This document shows positions 1-13,299 of a DNA stretch of 64,000 nt, piece by piece. The notes beneath the pieces were generated by a model. It made no database searches. It saw only the letters and a list, made by a program, of their open reading frames with translations, and was not told the origin of the DNA. Positions within the stretch are counted from its first letter, which is position 1; every line of letters begins with the position of its first letter. Made by a program: the position numbers and the translations under genes. Source of the DNA: Eustoma russellianum (Eukaryota > Streptophyta > Magnoliopsida > Gentianales > Gentianaceae); NCBI GenBank assembly GCA_036186865.1, contig AP025065.1, positions 7,510,300 to 7,574,299 on the forward strand. Direction: 5' to 3'.

Positions 1-2039
1 CTTTTCCCATCTTCCACAATCCAGGACATGGAGGAGAACTACAATATTGATAATTTTCCATAACCCAACAGATGTTACGGGAAGTTAATCAGACTTTTAA
101 TAGAAACATGTATCAGCTGTTATATGCAGGTCAAATTATCACTTTCAACAAACTTCAAACAGAATTCTGCCACGTGGCAAAGAATTGATTCAAAGGGATT
201 GGATATTGTTTGGAATATTTTCCAGGGACTATTGATGAAATGCAGTATTTGTGCTTTAATGTACTGGCTTAATTTTACAGAATGCCGCGGTGTCATTTAA
301 CGTTTCCTTTACTTGTCATGACTAAGTAGTTGATGGGATTGTAGTTGTTTGATACCTTCGCACCTCAACTGATGACCGGACTCACTATCCGCATGCCTAT
401 GTGCTTTTCGGAATCGTGAGTCACTATTAACGCCTAACAACGGTAATATGAAGTTTAGAATCATGGATCATTAGTCATTACCCCCACCCCTTCCAAAATA
501 AAAAAAAAATAAAAAAATAGTGTCTATCAAAAAATATCATGAATCATTATACGGAGAGAACTGTATTATAATTACAATGTTATTTGAAGAGAACTATATT
601 ATAATTACAATTTTTTATATAATGTTTATATATATAAACATCGAAAAGTTCTTAAGACTTTTCGTTATTCTAAACATTTTTATAGCTGCATGTCATATAT
701 TTTTTTTGACTATTTACATATTACTATTTAACTTGTACTCGTAAAGTTATGATGTACTAATTTTACTAACCTATAAAAACTTCATTTACTGAGTAATTTT
801 ACTACAAGTTGGCAAGCGATAAAGATCCGACAACAGAAACGATAGAATGAATTTGTCAATTAATACCACTAATCAAGGAATAACAGGGGTTCACAACGAG
901 AATTAACAATGTCAATATGTGATCTTACGCAGGAGAAGGACATGAACAGAAAGAAATTCTCTCATACTAAAACACACGTGAACGCGTTTTTTCAGCCCTT
1001 TACTATGTTTTTTTTTTCCATGTTGATTGCTGCCTCCCTATTACTTTGATTCTAATCATATTAGTACCTAATACTACGATCGATACAACGCCGTTGGCGC
1101 CACACATTCTCAGCCGCCAGTGTCATTGCGCGCAAAAACACTGGGACTCCAAGACCAAAAATGTAAAATCGAACACCCCTTCCCCCACCCAAAACGTTTA
1201 AATGCAAGTGCCCATGGAGCTAAAGAGAGCGACCTTCAACCATGTCATCTAACTCCATGCGCTTTAATGCTCCCTGGCTAGTATTTTCCCACCCTCTCTC
1301 TTTTACATTTTAAATGATTTTAGATTTTAGGGAAAGAGAGAAAAGGGGTTAGATCACCGTTAAAGACGCCGCTAAAAATGAAACCCAAAGTTAATATCGG
1401 CAATACTTTTTCTTATGTACTATAATTTAGTAAAATATCTATGCAATTATTTCATTTGATTTGATGATCAGAAATAGACCCTGAATTTCAGACTTCTTTA
1501 ATATTTTTTTTATTCGCACTCCATAATTTGTTTTTTTCTATTTTTGTCTTCTGCTAATGTAATTATAACTCCCGTTATTGTAATTTTTGTTCTGGAGTGT
1601 ATATACAAAATTCTACCAGCATTTTTTGTGGGATTTCAGCAGCGGTTTCCCTTTATTGTACTACCTCTTCTTACTTTTTTTTTTTTGGAGATTTATTTCT
1701 AAAACGGTGTTTAAATCCTGCTAGATCCTTTCTCAAAAAAAAAAAAAAAAAGTCCTGGTAGATCTGTGTATGAACATTTGGGTTCCACGGGGATAGGGTC
1801 CTTTGCTTCTTTCTGCTGATACAGGGGAGGGAGAATAGTCTCTCTCCTTTTCTTTTGAATGAACTTCTGAAATTTCGCTACTTTTCGTTGCAAAGATGAC
1901 AAGTTTGTTGAAATGATAAAGTCATCGATAATGTAGTTGATTATGGTAAGGTAAACTTGGGGGGAGCTTCTGGTTAATTTAAATTGGCTTCGTTTCCCAT
2001 CGAGGTCTTGGCTATTGCCGTCGGAAATTATATAAAAAG
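1..2039. other. Upstream region of the first kinase gene
   Basis: AT-rich DNA with no convincing coding frame. Short open frames (for example 520-744) are low-complexity AT translations without family features. The last part should hold the promoter and 5' UTR of the kinase starting at 2040. A TATATAAA stretch lies only a few bases before that start codon, so it is unlikely to act as a TATA box for this start. Poly-T and poly-A runs occur around 1675-1690 and 1735-1751. Confidence 0.6.
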
Positions 2040-4779
2040 ATGAGTTGCTTCTCTTGCATGATCGCTCGCCGTAAGGATGTCAGGGACTATGATGAAAACA
2101 TGGCCCCTCGATCTTTTGATTCTTCAGGTAATATCTCTACTTATTTCTGGCCTTATTTTCCCTGTCATTTCAGTTTGTTGGTGAACACAGCTTTTTCATT
2201 GAATTGAATGCCTTTCATGAATGTATTTAATTTCATGGAATTACAATCTCCCGTGGTTCTACAGTGGCTGGGAAGGGGAAGGCTTATGCTGGGAGAAAAT
2301 GTAAATTTGCGTCACTCTCTAAGACATATTTGAGATTCAAAATACAAAATATGGTGAATTTCTTACAAATTTGTGATTTTTTGCTTCCGTTCTGCAGATA
2401 AGCAGGATGAAACACCATCTTTGTGGGTCAGAGACAAAGGCAACAATACTCAAAAAGGCAGTGTAGCACGCAGCTTCACTTTTAAGGAACTTGCCGTGGG
2501 TACCCAAAACTTTAGAGACGCTAATTTAATTGGTGAAGGTGGCTTTGGTTGCGTTTACAGGGGCCGCCTTGATTCTCACACGGCAAGTCCTCATTCCCTC
2601 TTATGACTTTAGATGTGTTGTATTACTTGCATCTAATTTTAGGCCTAATCTTAGTTACCAGTTTACTTTGTCCACCGTGGTAGTGTGCGCATTGGAATAT
2701 TCTTAGCTCCTCAATAGTGAGACTACAAGAAAATCTAATTCTGACAAGGTTATGAATTCTATTAGTTTCAGAAGAACTCTGTACTGTTAAATTTTTTTTT
2801 TTGTCTTACTCCTTTTCCTAGTACTCTGTTTCTAACACTGAGTGGTTGACTGTCTTGGAATCTGAGAATGTTGCTCTGTGAATTTGCCTGTTTGAAAGCT
2901 GCAGTAATCTTTGTCTTTTCAATGTTTAAGCAGGTCGTTGCTGTCAAACAGCTCAATCTTGAAGGTCTTCAAGGAAACCAAGAGTTTATTGTGGAGGTCC
3001 TCATGCTGAGTTTACTACATCATCCAAACCTTGTCAATTTGATTGGATACTGCGCTGATGGAGATCAGAGGCTCTTGGTGTATGAGTACATGCCAAGGGG
3101 TAGCTTGGAAAATCATCTTTTTGGTAATGATTTTTTTTTTTTATTGTTTGTTGCGCAAACTTAAATGTTTTATTTAGGGAAGATTTAAGAGTTAGAATTC
3201 CATGGTCTTTCATTCCTTTACTATCCCCTCCTCCCCTTCTCCATGTGATTAGATAAAAGCATGATGGGGTAAGAAAATATTCACTCATGATCCAAGGAAC
3301 TGGTTGCCTTTTCTTTATGCTAGTTTATGTTTGAACCAGTATTGTACAATTTAAGTGAACTACATGCTACATACTTCTACTAGTTTGTGTTTGAAAGTGT
3401 TTTACAATTTGAGTCTAGAGAAGTAAATTCCCATTGTATATGCTCACGTATTGTAGCTACTTCATATTGTTTGTGAATCTGCCTTCTTGAGTTTGCTCTT
3501 GATATTTTTTGGTCTGCTAGCTCAAACCTTGAGCACAAGGCGGAAAAAAGTTTGTCTTTATACTTCACATCATAAATTTGGAGCATGGGCTGATTCTGGA
3601 TTTTTGTTTTCTAATATCAGATTTAGAACCTGGTAAGGAGCCTCTCAGTTGGATTACCAGACTAAAAATTGCTGCCGGAGCTGCTTATGGCCTTCAGTAT
3701 CTTCATTGCCAAGCAAATCCACCTGTCATTTACCGTGATTTGAAATCCTCAAATATACTATTGGATAATGACTTCAATCCAAAGCTGTCAGATTTTGGGC
3801 TTGCCAAACTAGGGCCTGTTGGAGATAAAACTCATGTTTCAACACGAGTATTGGGAACCTATGGATACTGTGCTCCTGAATATGCTATGAGCGGGAAGCT
3901 GACTTTGAAATCTGATATCTACAGCTTCGGTGTAGTTCTGTTGGAGCTCATCACTGGGCGCAAGGCTATTGACAGCAGTAAGAGACCAGGGGAGCAAAAT
4001 CTGGTTGTGTGGGTGAGTTTCATCCTTTTATTTTTCTTTCACAATAAAGTTTAAAGGGCTTTTACACCTTTCTTAGACCCACAGACACCTATAGGCATAC
4101 AAGAAGGCCATGAGACTGTTCTTTCTTTCTTTACCAACTAGGTTTTAGACATCTAACTTTGTACTATTTCATTGTTGTTGGTTTAAATTCATGATCAGTT
4201 ATAATGCATTCCCAGCCTTAGTCATTTTATGCCTGTTCATTTGAAGTTGCCAGACATTGGCATGTCAAAAAGGCTTCAAGCACAGTAGGTGGATGCTGAG
4301 AAGAAATTCATATTGCACTGAAAGACTGACGAATTCACTCTTTGCCAAACTAAGATTTGTAATGAGTATCTGTACTTCAGTAAAGAAATTAGCGTGGATC
4401 TAGTCCGATGACTACTTAGTCTGGCATTTTCCTTAAGTTGAATTTTATCTTCTGACTATTTGTGTACTCTTTGCAGTGTCGTCCAATCCTGAAGGATAGG
4501 CGAAAGTATGTTCAGATGGTTGACCCATTATTGCAGGGCCGCTTTCCAGTCCGATGTTTGCATCATGCGGTTGCGATTGCTGCTATGTGTATTCAAGAAG
4601 AGCCAAGTTTCCGTCCCATTATTGACGATATTGTTGTGGCGCTTGACTATCTAGCTTCTCGAGTAGATAATTCAGATCATACCAATCAGTCTCAACCCGA
4701 GCTACCGCAGTCTCCATCTCGCCGTGATATTAGACGTGATCCTAGAGAGGAAGGTTCCATCAATTTATCTGGACTTTGA
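2040..4779 (+). CDS. Receptor-like cytoplasmic kinase, RLCK-VII, PBL21/ASG5-like
   Basis: Five exons: 2040-2127, 2398-2582, 2934-3123, 3621-4012 and 4477-4779, giving a protein of about 385 residues. The N-terminus MSCFSC resembles PBL21/PBL22, where the cysteines are candidate S-acylation sites for membrane attachment. The kinase domain shows the glycine loop GEGGFG, catalytic lysine in VAVKQL, the catalytic loop YRDLKSSN (the usual RLCK-VII variant of HRD), DFG, and the activation segment GTYGYCAPEY. The C-terminal tail is basic. RLCK-VII kinases relay signals from surface receptor kinases, often in immunity; the specific partner here cannot be read from sequence. Intron 2 appears to use a GC donor (GCAAGT after 2582): with acceptor AG at 2932-2933 it keeps frame and matches the PBL21 length at this point. 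The other introns are GT-AG. Symbol withheld because orthology among PBL21, PBL22 and relatives was not tested. Confidence 0.9.
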
Positions 4780-7700
4780 CTCTCTGAAGCTGCTCGAGAC
4801 TGCATATGGTGGTACCCATAAATTTTTGGAGCTTAGACACTGGTGATGGACAGCTTTTGTTCATGATAGCAATTGTTTTTCTCGGTTTGACGGAAACAAA
4901 GATTAAGGGTGACCCATTCCAAATAATTATGATTACTATAAGATCAGTCCCCGTCTTAGAAAGACAAAAGAGATGTTTATAGCTTTAAATTTTTTTTTAA
5001 AAAAAAATCGTTCCCCTTATGTTGTATTTTCATTTTATCAGGTTAGAGTCTCCCTGTGATTTATTACCTCTTTCTAGGAATGCCATCTTCTGTAAATAAG
5101 TGTATTATGTATAGAAGCATAGTTTATTATTTGGCCTGAGAGACTTGTGTTCCCTCTGGATTTTCACTGGAAAGTAGTGGGAAAGAAGGTATCCATATTT
5201 TCCAATGGAATGGATTTGCACATATAATTCCATCTTTGAACCTTATATAGGTGGAGCCTTGCTATGGCAATCGGTCTGATTGAATTTTGGTTTATACTTG
5301 TTTTTTGGCTTTCCTTTGTTAATGCCCTCATCTTTTTCTTTTGTCCCCTTTACCACAGTGGCTAACAGCCAAAATTCTTTTACGTTTTAAACTAAATGGT
5401 TTGATTCATTTTGGTTTTCTACTTTTTGCCTGATGCTGATTATGCCTAGCATGGATTGAAAGTTGTACATTTCATGTAGCATCTGGACTGGTATTCAAGG
5501 TGAAATAGTTGGAATCATCTTCAGTGAAGGAGTTGACATGATAGATTTATGTGATCTCTCTCCCTCATTGTCTTGCTTATTGTGACATGTGAAATGAATG
5601 CAATATTATACTCTATGTGAAGCAAGGACATGTGCTTACTGGATTTTGTTTTTACAAATACACTGTACGTTGAGATGATTACATGAAACAAAACAGGAGC
5701 TGGGCATCTTGCTCCTTAGTGGTGTTGGCTGATTTTTTTTCCTTTTTTTTTTTTGGGGGTGGGGGTGGGGATGGGGGCATACATGCCATATTGTAAGTGG
5801 AGATTTATCACTAAGAAAGTGGATAATACCTTAATTTGCAAGGAACTGGATCCAAGACTTTGGACTTAGGTATCTGAGCTTTGACCACTACTAGACCAAG
5901 CCTCATTGGCGGTCGTCTGAGACACTTTGAAATAGTATAAAGTCAGGTGCACAATATTCTGTTTAACTTTGGCTTATTCAAAACTCTGGGTGTGTTTTGT
6001 CCAAAAATTTGCAGTTAAGGGAGTTGTTCTATCCCTGAAGAACACGTGGACTCTGTTATTCATAGAGGGTAATGTTGTATCAGAACATTAGCGGGTAGAT
6101 CGACCCTTGTTAACGCTCTATATCCGTTCCTCCCAGTAATTGTATACTAACGGATACATTCATAAACAAAAGTTGCAATGGACTAACATGTACCAATTCA
6201 CTCGTATGCTATTGGTTTTGGGAGGGACGTGGGAGCGGAATGGACCCTTTGAAAAGTTTATGGATATGGGTTTAATAGAAGCAGGAAAGAAGCAGCCGGT
6301 TTGATCTTTTGGATTGCCAGCTACTTGTGGAACTCAACCTCCATCACATCTTCTAAGTTGAACATTTCCAACTAGACCCTCTAGCTAGATGCTTCAAGTT
6401 CCTGAAGCCATTTTCATGTATCTTTGGCTTTTTACATGATTTGAAAGTTAAGTGACATAACTACGCCAATCTTTTCTTTTTTTAAAGTCGAATCATCTTA
6501 ACCACAGATAAAGTTGATGATGCACTCACAATACAATGATGTATATCGAATGTATCAAAAAGAGGAGGGGGTGGGGGGGGGGGGGATAACGTATATCGAC
6601 AATTGCAGAACTTCCTTGTATATATGCTAGATGTATTCGTAAATGGACTGTTTACTCCTCCAAAATACATGGGACACGTGCAGGTAAGAAAGAAAAAAAA
6701 AATTAGAATAGTTTTTCCAGGTCCAAGTCCAAGAGTATGTGTTTCGTCCTGGTCAACTAGGATGTTGTTACTCTCTGAATCTATTATACTAATAATTAAT
6801 AAATCTCGTAGTTAACGTGGACTTCTGTTTTCCTTCCTTTGTATGTCTGGGGCCTACGCGGAAAATATGATTAAGAAAATCAACGCATCAATGAAGCCAG
6901 CTGTTAAACAGACGCTATTTCTTTTTCTCATCTTGGAAATGTTGGCTAAACTTTTAAGACTTCTTTAACTGATTTATGTAATTATTTTCTTATCCCTTTG
7001 GTGGCTTTGGCTCCATATTTTCAAACGTAACATATGAAAATGATACATTTGAGACATGAAAGTAGATGAATTATAATTCTTAATGGTTAAAGTGTTATAT
7101 GGGTAGAAGCAAGAAAAAATGTAACAAATTGAAACGTTCCAATGTATAGATACAAAGAAATGCTAAAAGAATTCGGAAAATACTGATGAATTTTCTTTCT
7201 AAAAGCTGTCAATTGATCCCGAACACTTGTATTTAAATGAGTTCTAGGTAACATAACCACATTCTTGTCGGACTCGAGCCATCATAAAACATCCTTACCA
7301 CATCACACATTACATAAGAAAATATCCCTTATCTATGACTTGTGAAGTTGTGTATGAGTTGATTCGTTCTAAAGATAATATTGAAGGAGTAGGAGAAAGA
7401 AGTAAAAAAAAAGAAAAGAAAAAAGACTTTCTGAAGCCGGCTGATTAAATTTGTTAGCTTAGTTGAAAGACTTTGGCGCACAGGGCGTCCTCTTTGAGCT
7501 GCAAGTGGTAGGCAGGGCAGGAAGGAGTCAAATGGGATTAAGAGGTTAATTTAGCTGATGGTCATGAAATTACCCTAGAAACATCATTAGCCATTAGGAA
7601 ACACGACACATCAGCAGTCATTAACAACACTCCATAAGGAATCCACAAATGAACCATTCTATATCTGAACCAACTTCTTGTATTCCACTCCCAAGTCTAT

Positions 7701-7947
7701 CCATTACATTGTAGACCGTTGTTTTTATTTTTATTTTAATTTTTTGGATGGTACATATACCGGTATTTATGGGGCGGAGAGGGAGGAGAGGTGAGGTGGG
7801 AGTTCCATTTTGGCCGCCCCACTCACTTTGAAGCTCTCTTCTCTTTCTTTGAAGCCTCTGGTCAACTCAACTAATCATATCGTATCATCCACCGCACTGG
7901 ACACGCTGCCATTTGCAGTTGCCTCTACTTTTGATTAAGTAACAAGT
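4780..7947. other. Intergenic DNA between the two kinase genes
   Basis: No credible coding frame. The first few hundred bases are the likely 3' UTR and terminator of the upstream kinase. Homopolymer and G-rich stretches occur at 5737-5775 and 6568-6586 (a run of about 14 G). The last 150 bases are pyrimidine-rich and probably contain the promoter and 5' UTR of the downstream kinase. I see no transposon ends here. Confidence 0.6.
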
Positions 7948-10900
7948 ATGGGAATCTGTTCCTGGAAGCCCGCTGACACTATTCCTCCTGGAGCTAAGAA
8001 AGCAGTTAATCCAGGTTCTATTTATTAGTAGCTTTTGTTTCTACCATTAATTTTCTCCTCCCAATCTTCAGTTGCATAACCGTTTCATTTCCTTTCTTCT
8101 TTAATTTGATTCTTAATTAATCAAAGTGCAGTCAACATTAGCGATTCCAAAACTAATGATCAAAAGCACGTCAAGTCGTCTCCAAGTCCTGATGATGTCC
8201 AGCAAAGCCGGGTGGGGAAGATCATATCTCCTAACTTGAAGATGTACACTTATGGGGAGCTTCGGATCGCCACCAGGAATTTCAGGCCAGACACCATGAT
8301 TGGTGAAGGAGGTTTCGGGCGAGTGTTCAAGGGGTGGGTGGACCCCAAAACTTTTGCACCATCAAAGGTTGGAATCGGAATACCTGTGGCTGTCAAGAAA
8401 TCTAACCCTGACAGCGACCAGGGTCTCAAAGAATGGCAGGTGGATACTCTTTTCTTTTCCATTAACCTCCCCCTCCATTCCCTCTTTACACTATATTCAA
8501 GTAAAATCAGGATAATATTTTTAAAACGGATGAAACCAAATTAATCAGTAGAAAAAGACGACAGTGTGTAAAACCGATTAAAAAGGGGGTTAATCTGCTT
8601 TTACGCATACGTTACATGATTCGCCTAATCTTAGGTTGACTAGAGCAACGTAACGTGAGGGAAGCAGCTGGGTTAGACTACATTGTTGAGGACGATACAG
8701 TTGACCTTTTCGTCTTCATACACCGCATTACTCTGTGTATCTCGCACTTCGTGATTACATCGAGACGTGTTAATGGAAAAACCTAAAATAAAATTATCTG
8801 CAATATGTTTGCATAATGGACAAGAATGGAAGACCCCATTTCCCACCTTTGATACTGACTTCTTAAATAATTAAAAACCTTTTTTTTTTTCCTTTTCTTC
8901 TGATGAGCAAGTGTGAACGCTGAAGATTGATTCTTACTTTGTTTCCACACGTGTGAACAAAACCATAAAAAGAAATTCTCTAAAAAGCGGGATACTCTCT
9001 TCTGATTATAGTGTTTATTTTATGTTTTAGCTATCTATTTAATATCTTCTCCGTGACCCTCTTCTTCTACGTGTGATAACTTGCGCTGATATGTAAGAAT
9101 AAGATTGAGCAGTTGATGCCAAGTTTACATATCCGGTTTTGAGTTATCCAAGATTACCAAAAAAGGTTGACGTTCTATATATATTTTCTGGCGAGTTAAG
9201 GTAGCATCTATGGTTTCAACGTTTAAATTTAAATTAACTCCAAACTATATGAAATTTGACAGTTGTTTGGTTCATTTCTTCACTGCATGTTCTTCATTCT
9301 TTAAATATTGTGGTGAACACGCCCTGTCACAAAGTGGTCACAGGAATTCCTCGTTGGCTGCTTTGTTTATAGTACATTATTTGTTGTTTACACATGGTCT
9401 CCATGTCATATGTGATATATTCATGTGAGAGTAAATTGATCAGCCATTGGTGTATGTTATTGTTGGCAGCTAATGATATGTTGGATATATTGGGTGGTTG
9501 CAGGCAGAGGTAAAATTCTTGGGGAAATTTTGTCATCCAAATCTAGTAAAGCTACTGGGATACTGTTGGGAGGACAAAGAATTCCTGCTTGTGTATGAAT
9601 ACATGCAAAAGGGAAGCTTGGAGACCCACCTCTTTAGAAGTAAGCCTACTCACTAGGCTATATGATTTAAAATATTTCTAATCATATATCTCATAATCCC
9701 TGGGTTCATGTTGCAAGCAGAAGGCGCAGAGACGCTCCCTTGGGAAATTCGTCTGAAAATAGCAATAGATGCTGCCCGTGGACTCGTATTTTTGCATAGC
9801 ACAGAGAAGCAAGTCATCTATAGAGATTTCAAGGCATCCAACATTCTACTCGATGGGGTATAAATCAGTTACTAGTAGTATAATATTCTCAACATCCAAC
9901 TAGCTATACGAACAATTCATGTAAATCGATCGGTTAAAGTCTTTTTTTTTCCCCTTGAGAAATGGTATTAAAGGCGTAAAAAGATCTCAATAATGGTATC
10001 ACATCCGATATATCATAACCTATAAAATTATCTCATGCATGTAATACGTTATTTTGTGAGGGAGCAGATACTGATCAAAGTCCTTTTGGGTCCAAAAATC
10101 TTGCAGGAATTCAACGCAAAGCTTTCAGATTTTGGACTAGCCAAGTTAGGACCCTTGGACGGTGAATCTCATGTTACCACCCAAGTCTTGGGCACATACG
10201 GCTATGCCGCCCCTGAGTATATGATCACCGGTATGTACAATATTTATCTTTTTGCATTTGTTTTCTTCCGGAAGGAATACAACATTATTCCAATACCTTA
10301 GAAGCTACCGCTTATGACAGGATATGAAGAGTCCATACACATGTGTTACAAACAGAGTTTGTTTCTCGAAGACCCATAATAAAAATTTCGTCAAACTGTG
10401 TCTTGAATTTCTAAGTTTTTTCAATTTAGAACTTCAAGACCTAGTTATGTTGTGAAAGTAATTCATTTCGGATAGACTGCAAGGTGTGAAAGGAGAGGGG
10501 GGGGGGGGGGTAGGAAAGAATGTGGCTCGTGAGGAGAAACATTACTGTGATGATGATTAGATAACATTTTCGACCATATGAAAGCGAATAATGGAATTAA
10601 TGTTGTGGTTGACTGGATTGCTATACAATCATGTTCACCTTGTCCACAAAGAAATGGTTTAATGGTAGCTGTGCTGCTTGGGACTTTGAAGCTGAAAAGG
10701 CCCACAGTGACCTAGACTTGTTTCATTTTCAGCCAGCCATATGGTCCACGCGCCATTTTCCCCAAGTCAACTCATAAAGACCCAAAATTATATAAAAAGA
10801 AATATAGAGTAGCTTCGGTTGGATGTTAAAGTGTATTTGATGAGTCGGCCTCGTGTTTTACTACTCATCAACAGAAGTTCAAGCTCCCTAATTACTAGGA

Positions 10901-11535
10901 TATTTTAATGTGACCACTTAAAACATTCTAAGTTCATTGATGATAATGTAGGATCGCATATTACACATGTTAATAGTTAAACATGATAAAGACGATTGAA
11001 AATGGAAAGAAAAATCATGGAACCGTATAATAGATTAGAAAACATAATCAGTCTTTAACCAACTTCTTGGAATTTGAGTCTCTTGTTACCTTAATAAGCC
11101 TTGAAAATGATCATGAATACAGGTCATTTATATGTGAAATCGGACGTGTATGGTTTCGGAGTAGTGTTGCTGGAAATCATAACGGGCCTACGGGTAGTGG
11201 ACTTGAACCGACCCAACGGTGAGCACAACCTTGTGGACTGGTCCAGACCCATGTTGTACAATAAAAGGAAGCTGAGAAAATTAATGGACCCTCGTCTGGA
11301 AGGACAGTACCCTTCAAGAGGAGTGTTCCAAGCGGTGGAACTCATAGCCAAATGTCTGGAACCTGAGCCGAAGAACAGGCCCTCCATGGAACTAGTCCTT
11401 CAATCTTTGGAAGAAATCAATAACATCAAGATGAAGCCCAAAGATTCCAGGAAACACAGTCGCAGTTATCACCCGTCGCCTCTTCATAAAAAGCGACCAA
11501 GCGGCTCCACAAGTGGTGGTCCATCCAGGGATTGA
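7948..11535 (+). CDS. Receptor-like cytoplasmic kinase, RLCK-VII, PIX13/CST-like
   Basis: Six exons: 7948-8014, 8132-8439, 9504-9639, 9721-9857, 10107-10230 and 11123-11535, about 394 residues, all with GT-AG introns and continuous frame. The start was chosen because it gives MGICSW, with Gly2 for N-myristoylation and Cys4 for S-acylation, the classic plasma-membrane signal of this subfamily. The kinase core has GEGGFG, the lysine in VAVKKS, YRDFKASN, DFG and GTYGYAAPEY. The short insert after the glycine loop (residues near KTFAPSKVGIGIP) is typical of the PIX13, CST and PBL19-like branch rather than the PBS1/PBL21 branch, so this gene is not a recent duplicate of its upstream neighbour. Introns 2 (1064 bp) and 5 (892 bp) are long and contain no recognised element; intron 5 has a run of about 14 G near 10498. 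Likely role: signal relay below receptor kinases. Confidence 0.9.
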
Positions 11536-12103
11536 GCCCTGAAGCACTTGTCTGCTACCAAGTCATATTCTAAGCGTAAATTTTAATTCAATATTAAGTT
11601 GAATTGATTTCGTTCAATGGATGCAAAGTTATATTGCTAATTAGCGCAACGTACGTAGGTGGTCTGGGTTCTTTTTTCTTTCCCTTCTTTGGTGGCTTCG
11701 AGAGTTCGAAGTTTACTCCTCTATACATCCATTCCTCAAAAAAGAAAAGAAGCTTACTCATCTATGGCGAACTGTCTCATGTACATCTCGCAGCGACAAA
11801 GTAACTGGCACTTCAAAGACATCCCAGTTAGTATATGAGTGTTTTTGTCACACAAGTTTTTAGCCTGCAGAGTTTGTTTTCACCGAATGATTCTTTTTGT
11901 CATACTTCTACAGTGCTTCCGTTTATGTAATCATCTTACCATAGATAAAGAAACCCAACGAATTTGTCAAGATATGATGAAGGCGCCTCATTAAACAATC
12001 AGCAGAAAATGGAAGAGAATTGCACTCATCGTATACTGATTTATCATACGAAGAAATTTACATTTAAACAAAATAATGATAATATTTGTAGAAGCCAATT
12101 ATG
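11536..12103. other. 3' flank of the PIX13-like kinase
   Basis: Likely 3' UTR and terminator of the kinase gene followed by AT-rich spacer up to the target duplication of the Pack-MULE. No gene or repeat recognised. Confidence 0.6.
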
Positions 12104-12113
12104 TTTACAATGA

Positions 12114-12326
12114 AGGTTAATTACATATGGTATCCATACTTTTTCACAAAGTTTTAAATAGCATATATACTTTTATCTAATTCGCTTAGCACCCATACTT
12201 ATTGGTGAAATGTACATCTGGCATCCGGCAACCAGGAATTGACCTACTGTATGCGGTTTTTATCAAAATTCCTTTTATTTTCAATTTTCCCCCATGGCGT
12301 CAAACTTTTTCCAACCATGGTTAAAT
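12114..12326 (+). repeat. Left terminal inverted repeat of Pack-MULE
   Basis: Pairs with the complement of 13084-13299 with scattered mismatches. Shared blocks include TTGGTGAAATGTACATCTGG and the inner end CCAACCATGGTTAAAT. Confidence 0.85.
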
Positions 12327-12546
12327 CCAAATTCCTTCCATTATCCCAACCGATTCCTCCTTCCAAAATAGACTTAAACCCAATTCTTTATTCCCCAATT
12401 CTGCTACACGTTTTCTCTACAACTACACCATTACTTGACCTACCATTCCAGACACACAAATTGTCTCCACCGTGACACCATTGCTGATGTTCTCCAAACA
12501 CCTTCCTTGCTGTGGAGGTAAATGGGTCGTTTGCTAGAATCTGAAA

Positions 12547-13069
12547 CTAACGCTGCAAAACTTCGACCTGCTTCATTGAAGGTGAGGTGCCGACATCAAC
12601 AGGAAGTTCGATCAATTCAATTTTCCTAGCTGAGACAACCTTATATAGCAACGATTCATAAAAGACATCCTTCACAGGCTCTGCTCTGAGATCTATAATA
12701 GTTTTGAACCCATTTCTCATTAGCCACTTCAAACCATCTTCAGTGACCTGGCCACCTTTCCAGAAAGCAACCTCAGAATTTGACTCCACGTCCTCTTTAG
12801 AAGCTGACAAGTACACAGGGCCCCGGTTTGCAAACAATGTATGACTGGGTTCACCATCACTACGGGGAAACCCAGAGTCATAACATGCATTTTTTTAACT
12901 TTTGCGAATTTCGCCAAACATCTGCACTTTGAGCATCGTCAGGAGTTAAATAATCTTCAAGAGCTACATGCAGGCTTTCACAATACCTTTTCATTTCACC
13001 CCTAAATGTAGCAAGCGGTGGAAGCTTATCTTCCATTACGTTTATGTCTGATTCACGAAAAGAACCCAT
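12547..13069 (-). pseudogene. Captured NAD kinase 2 (NADK2) fragment
   Basis: The minus strand encodes a piece of the N-terminal phosphatase-like part of chloroplast NAD kinase 2, recognisable from ESLHVALEDYLTPDDAQSAD, SGFPRSDGEPSHTLFANRG, EVAFWKGGQVTEDGLKWL and TIIDLRAEPVKD. The catalytic NAD kinase domain is absent. A run of seven A on the coding strand, near 12893-12899, shifts the frame by one base between the first block (ending KLKK) and the following CYDSGFP block, so no continuous product is made. The 3' end runs into unrelated sequence and stops soon after KQVE, perhaps at an old exon border. It lies inside the Pack-MULE and could produce antisense RNA if the element is transcribed. 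Confidence 0.85.
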
Positions 13070-13083
13070 AGCAGATGACGTTC

Positions 13084-13299
13084 ATTTAACCATGGTTGGG
13101 AAAAGTTGGCTCCAACAAGAGGGAAAAGTGAAAAATAAAAAGAATTTTGATAAAAACCGCCTACAGTAGGTCAATTTCCGGTTGCTGGATGCCAGATGTA
13201 CATTTCACCAATAAGTATGGCTGCTAAGCGAATTAGATGAAAGTATGGATGCTACTTAAAACTTTGTGGAAAAGTATGGATACCAAGTGTAATTAACTC
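13084..13299 (-). repeat. Right terminal inverted repeat of Pack-MULE
   Basis: Inverted partner of 12114-12326; ends directly at the target duplication TTTACAATGA (13300-13309). Confidence 0.85.

Noticed and set aside
520..744. 74-residue open frame
   Set aside because: AT-rich low-complexity translation (Ile, Tyr, Phe) with no domain or conserved neighbour.
5800..5930. Possible SINE or tRNA-like repeat (ends ACCACTACTAGACCAAGCCTC)
   Set aside because: The segment resembles tRNA-like repeat text, but I found neither target duplications nor Pol III boxes.
12239..12475. 78-residue + strand frame in the Pack-MULE
   Set aside because: Begins inside the terminal inverted repeat and has no protein features; the recognisable gene fragment is on the other strand.
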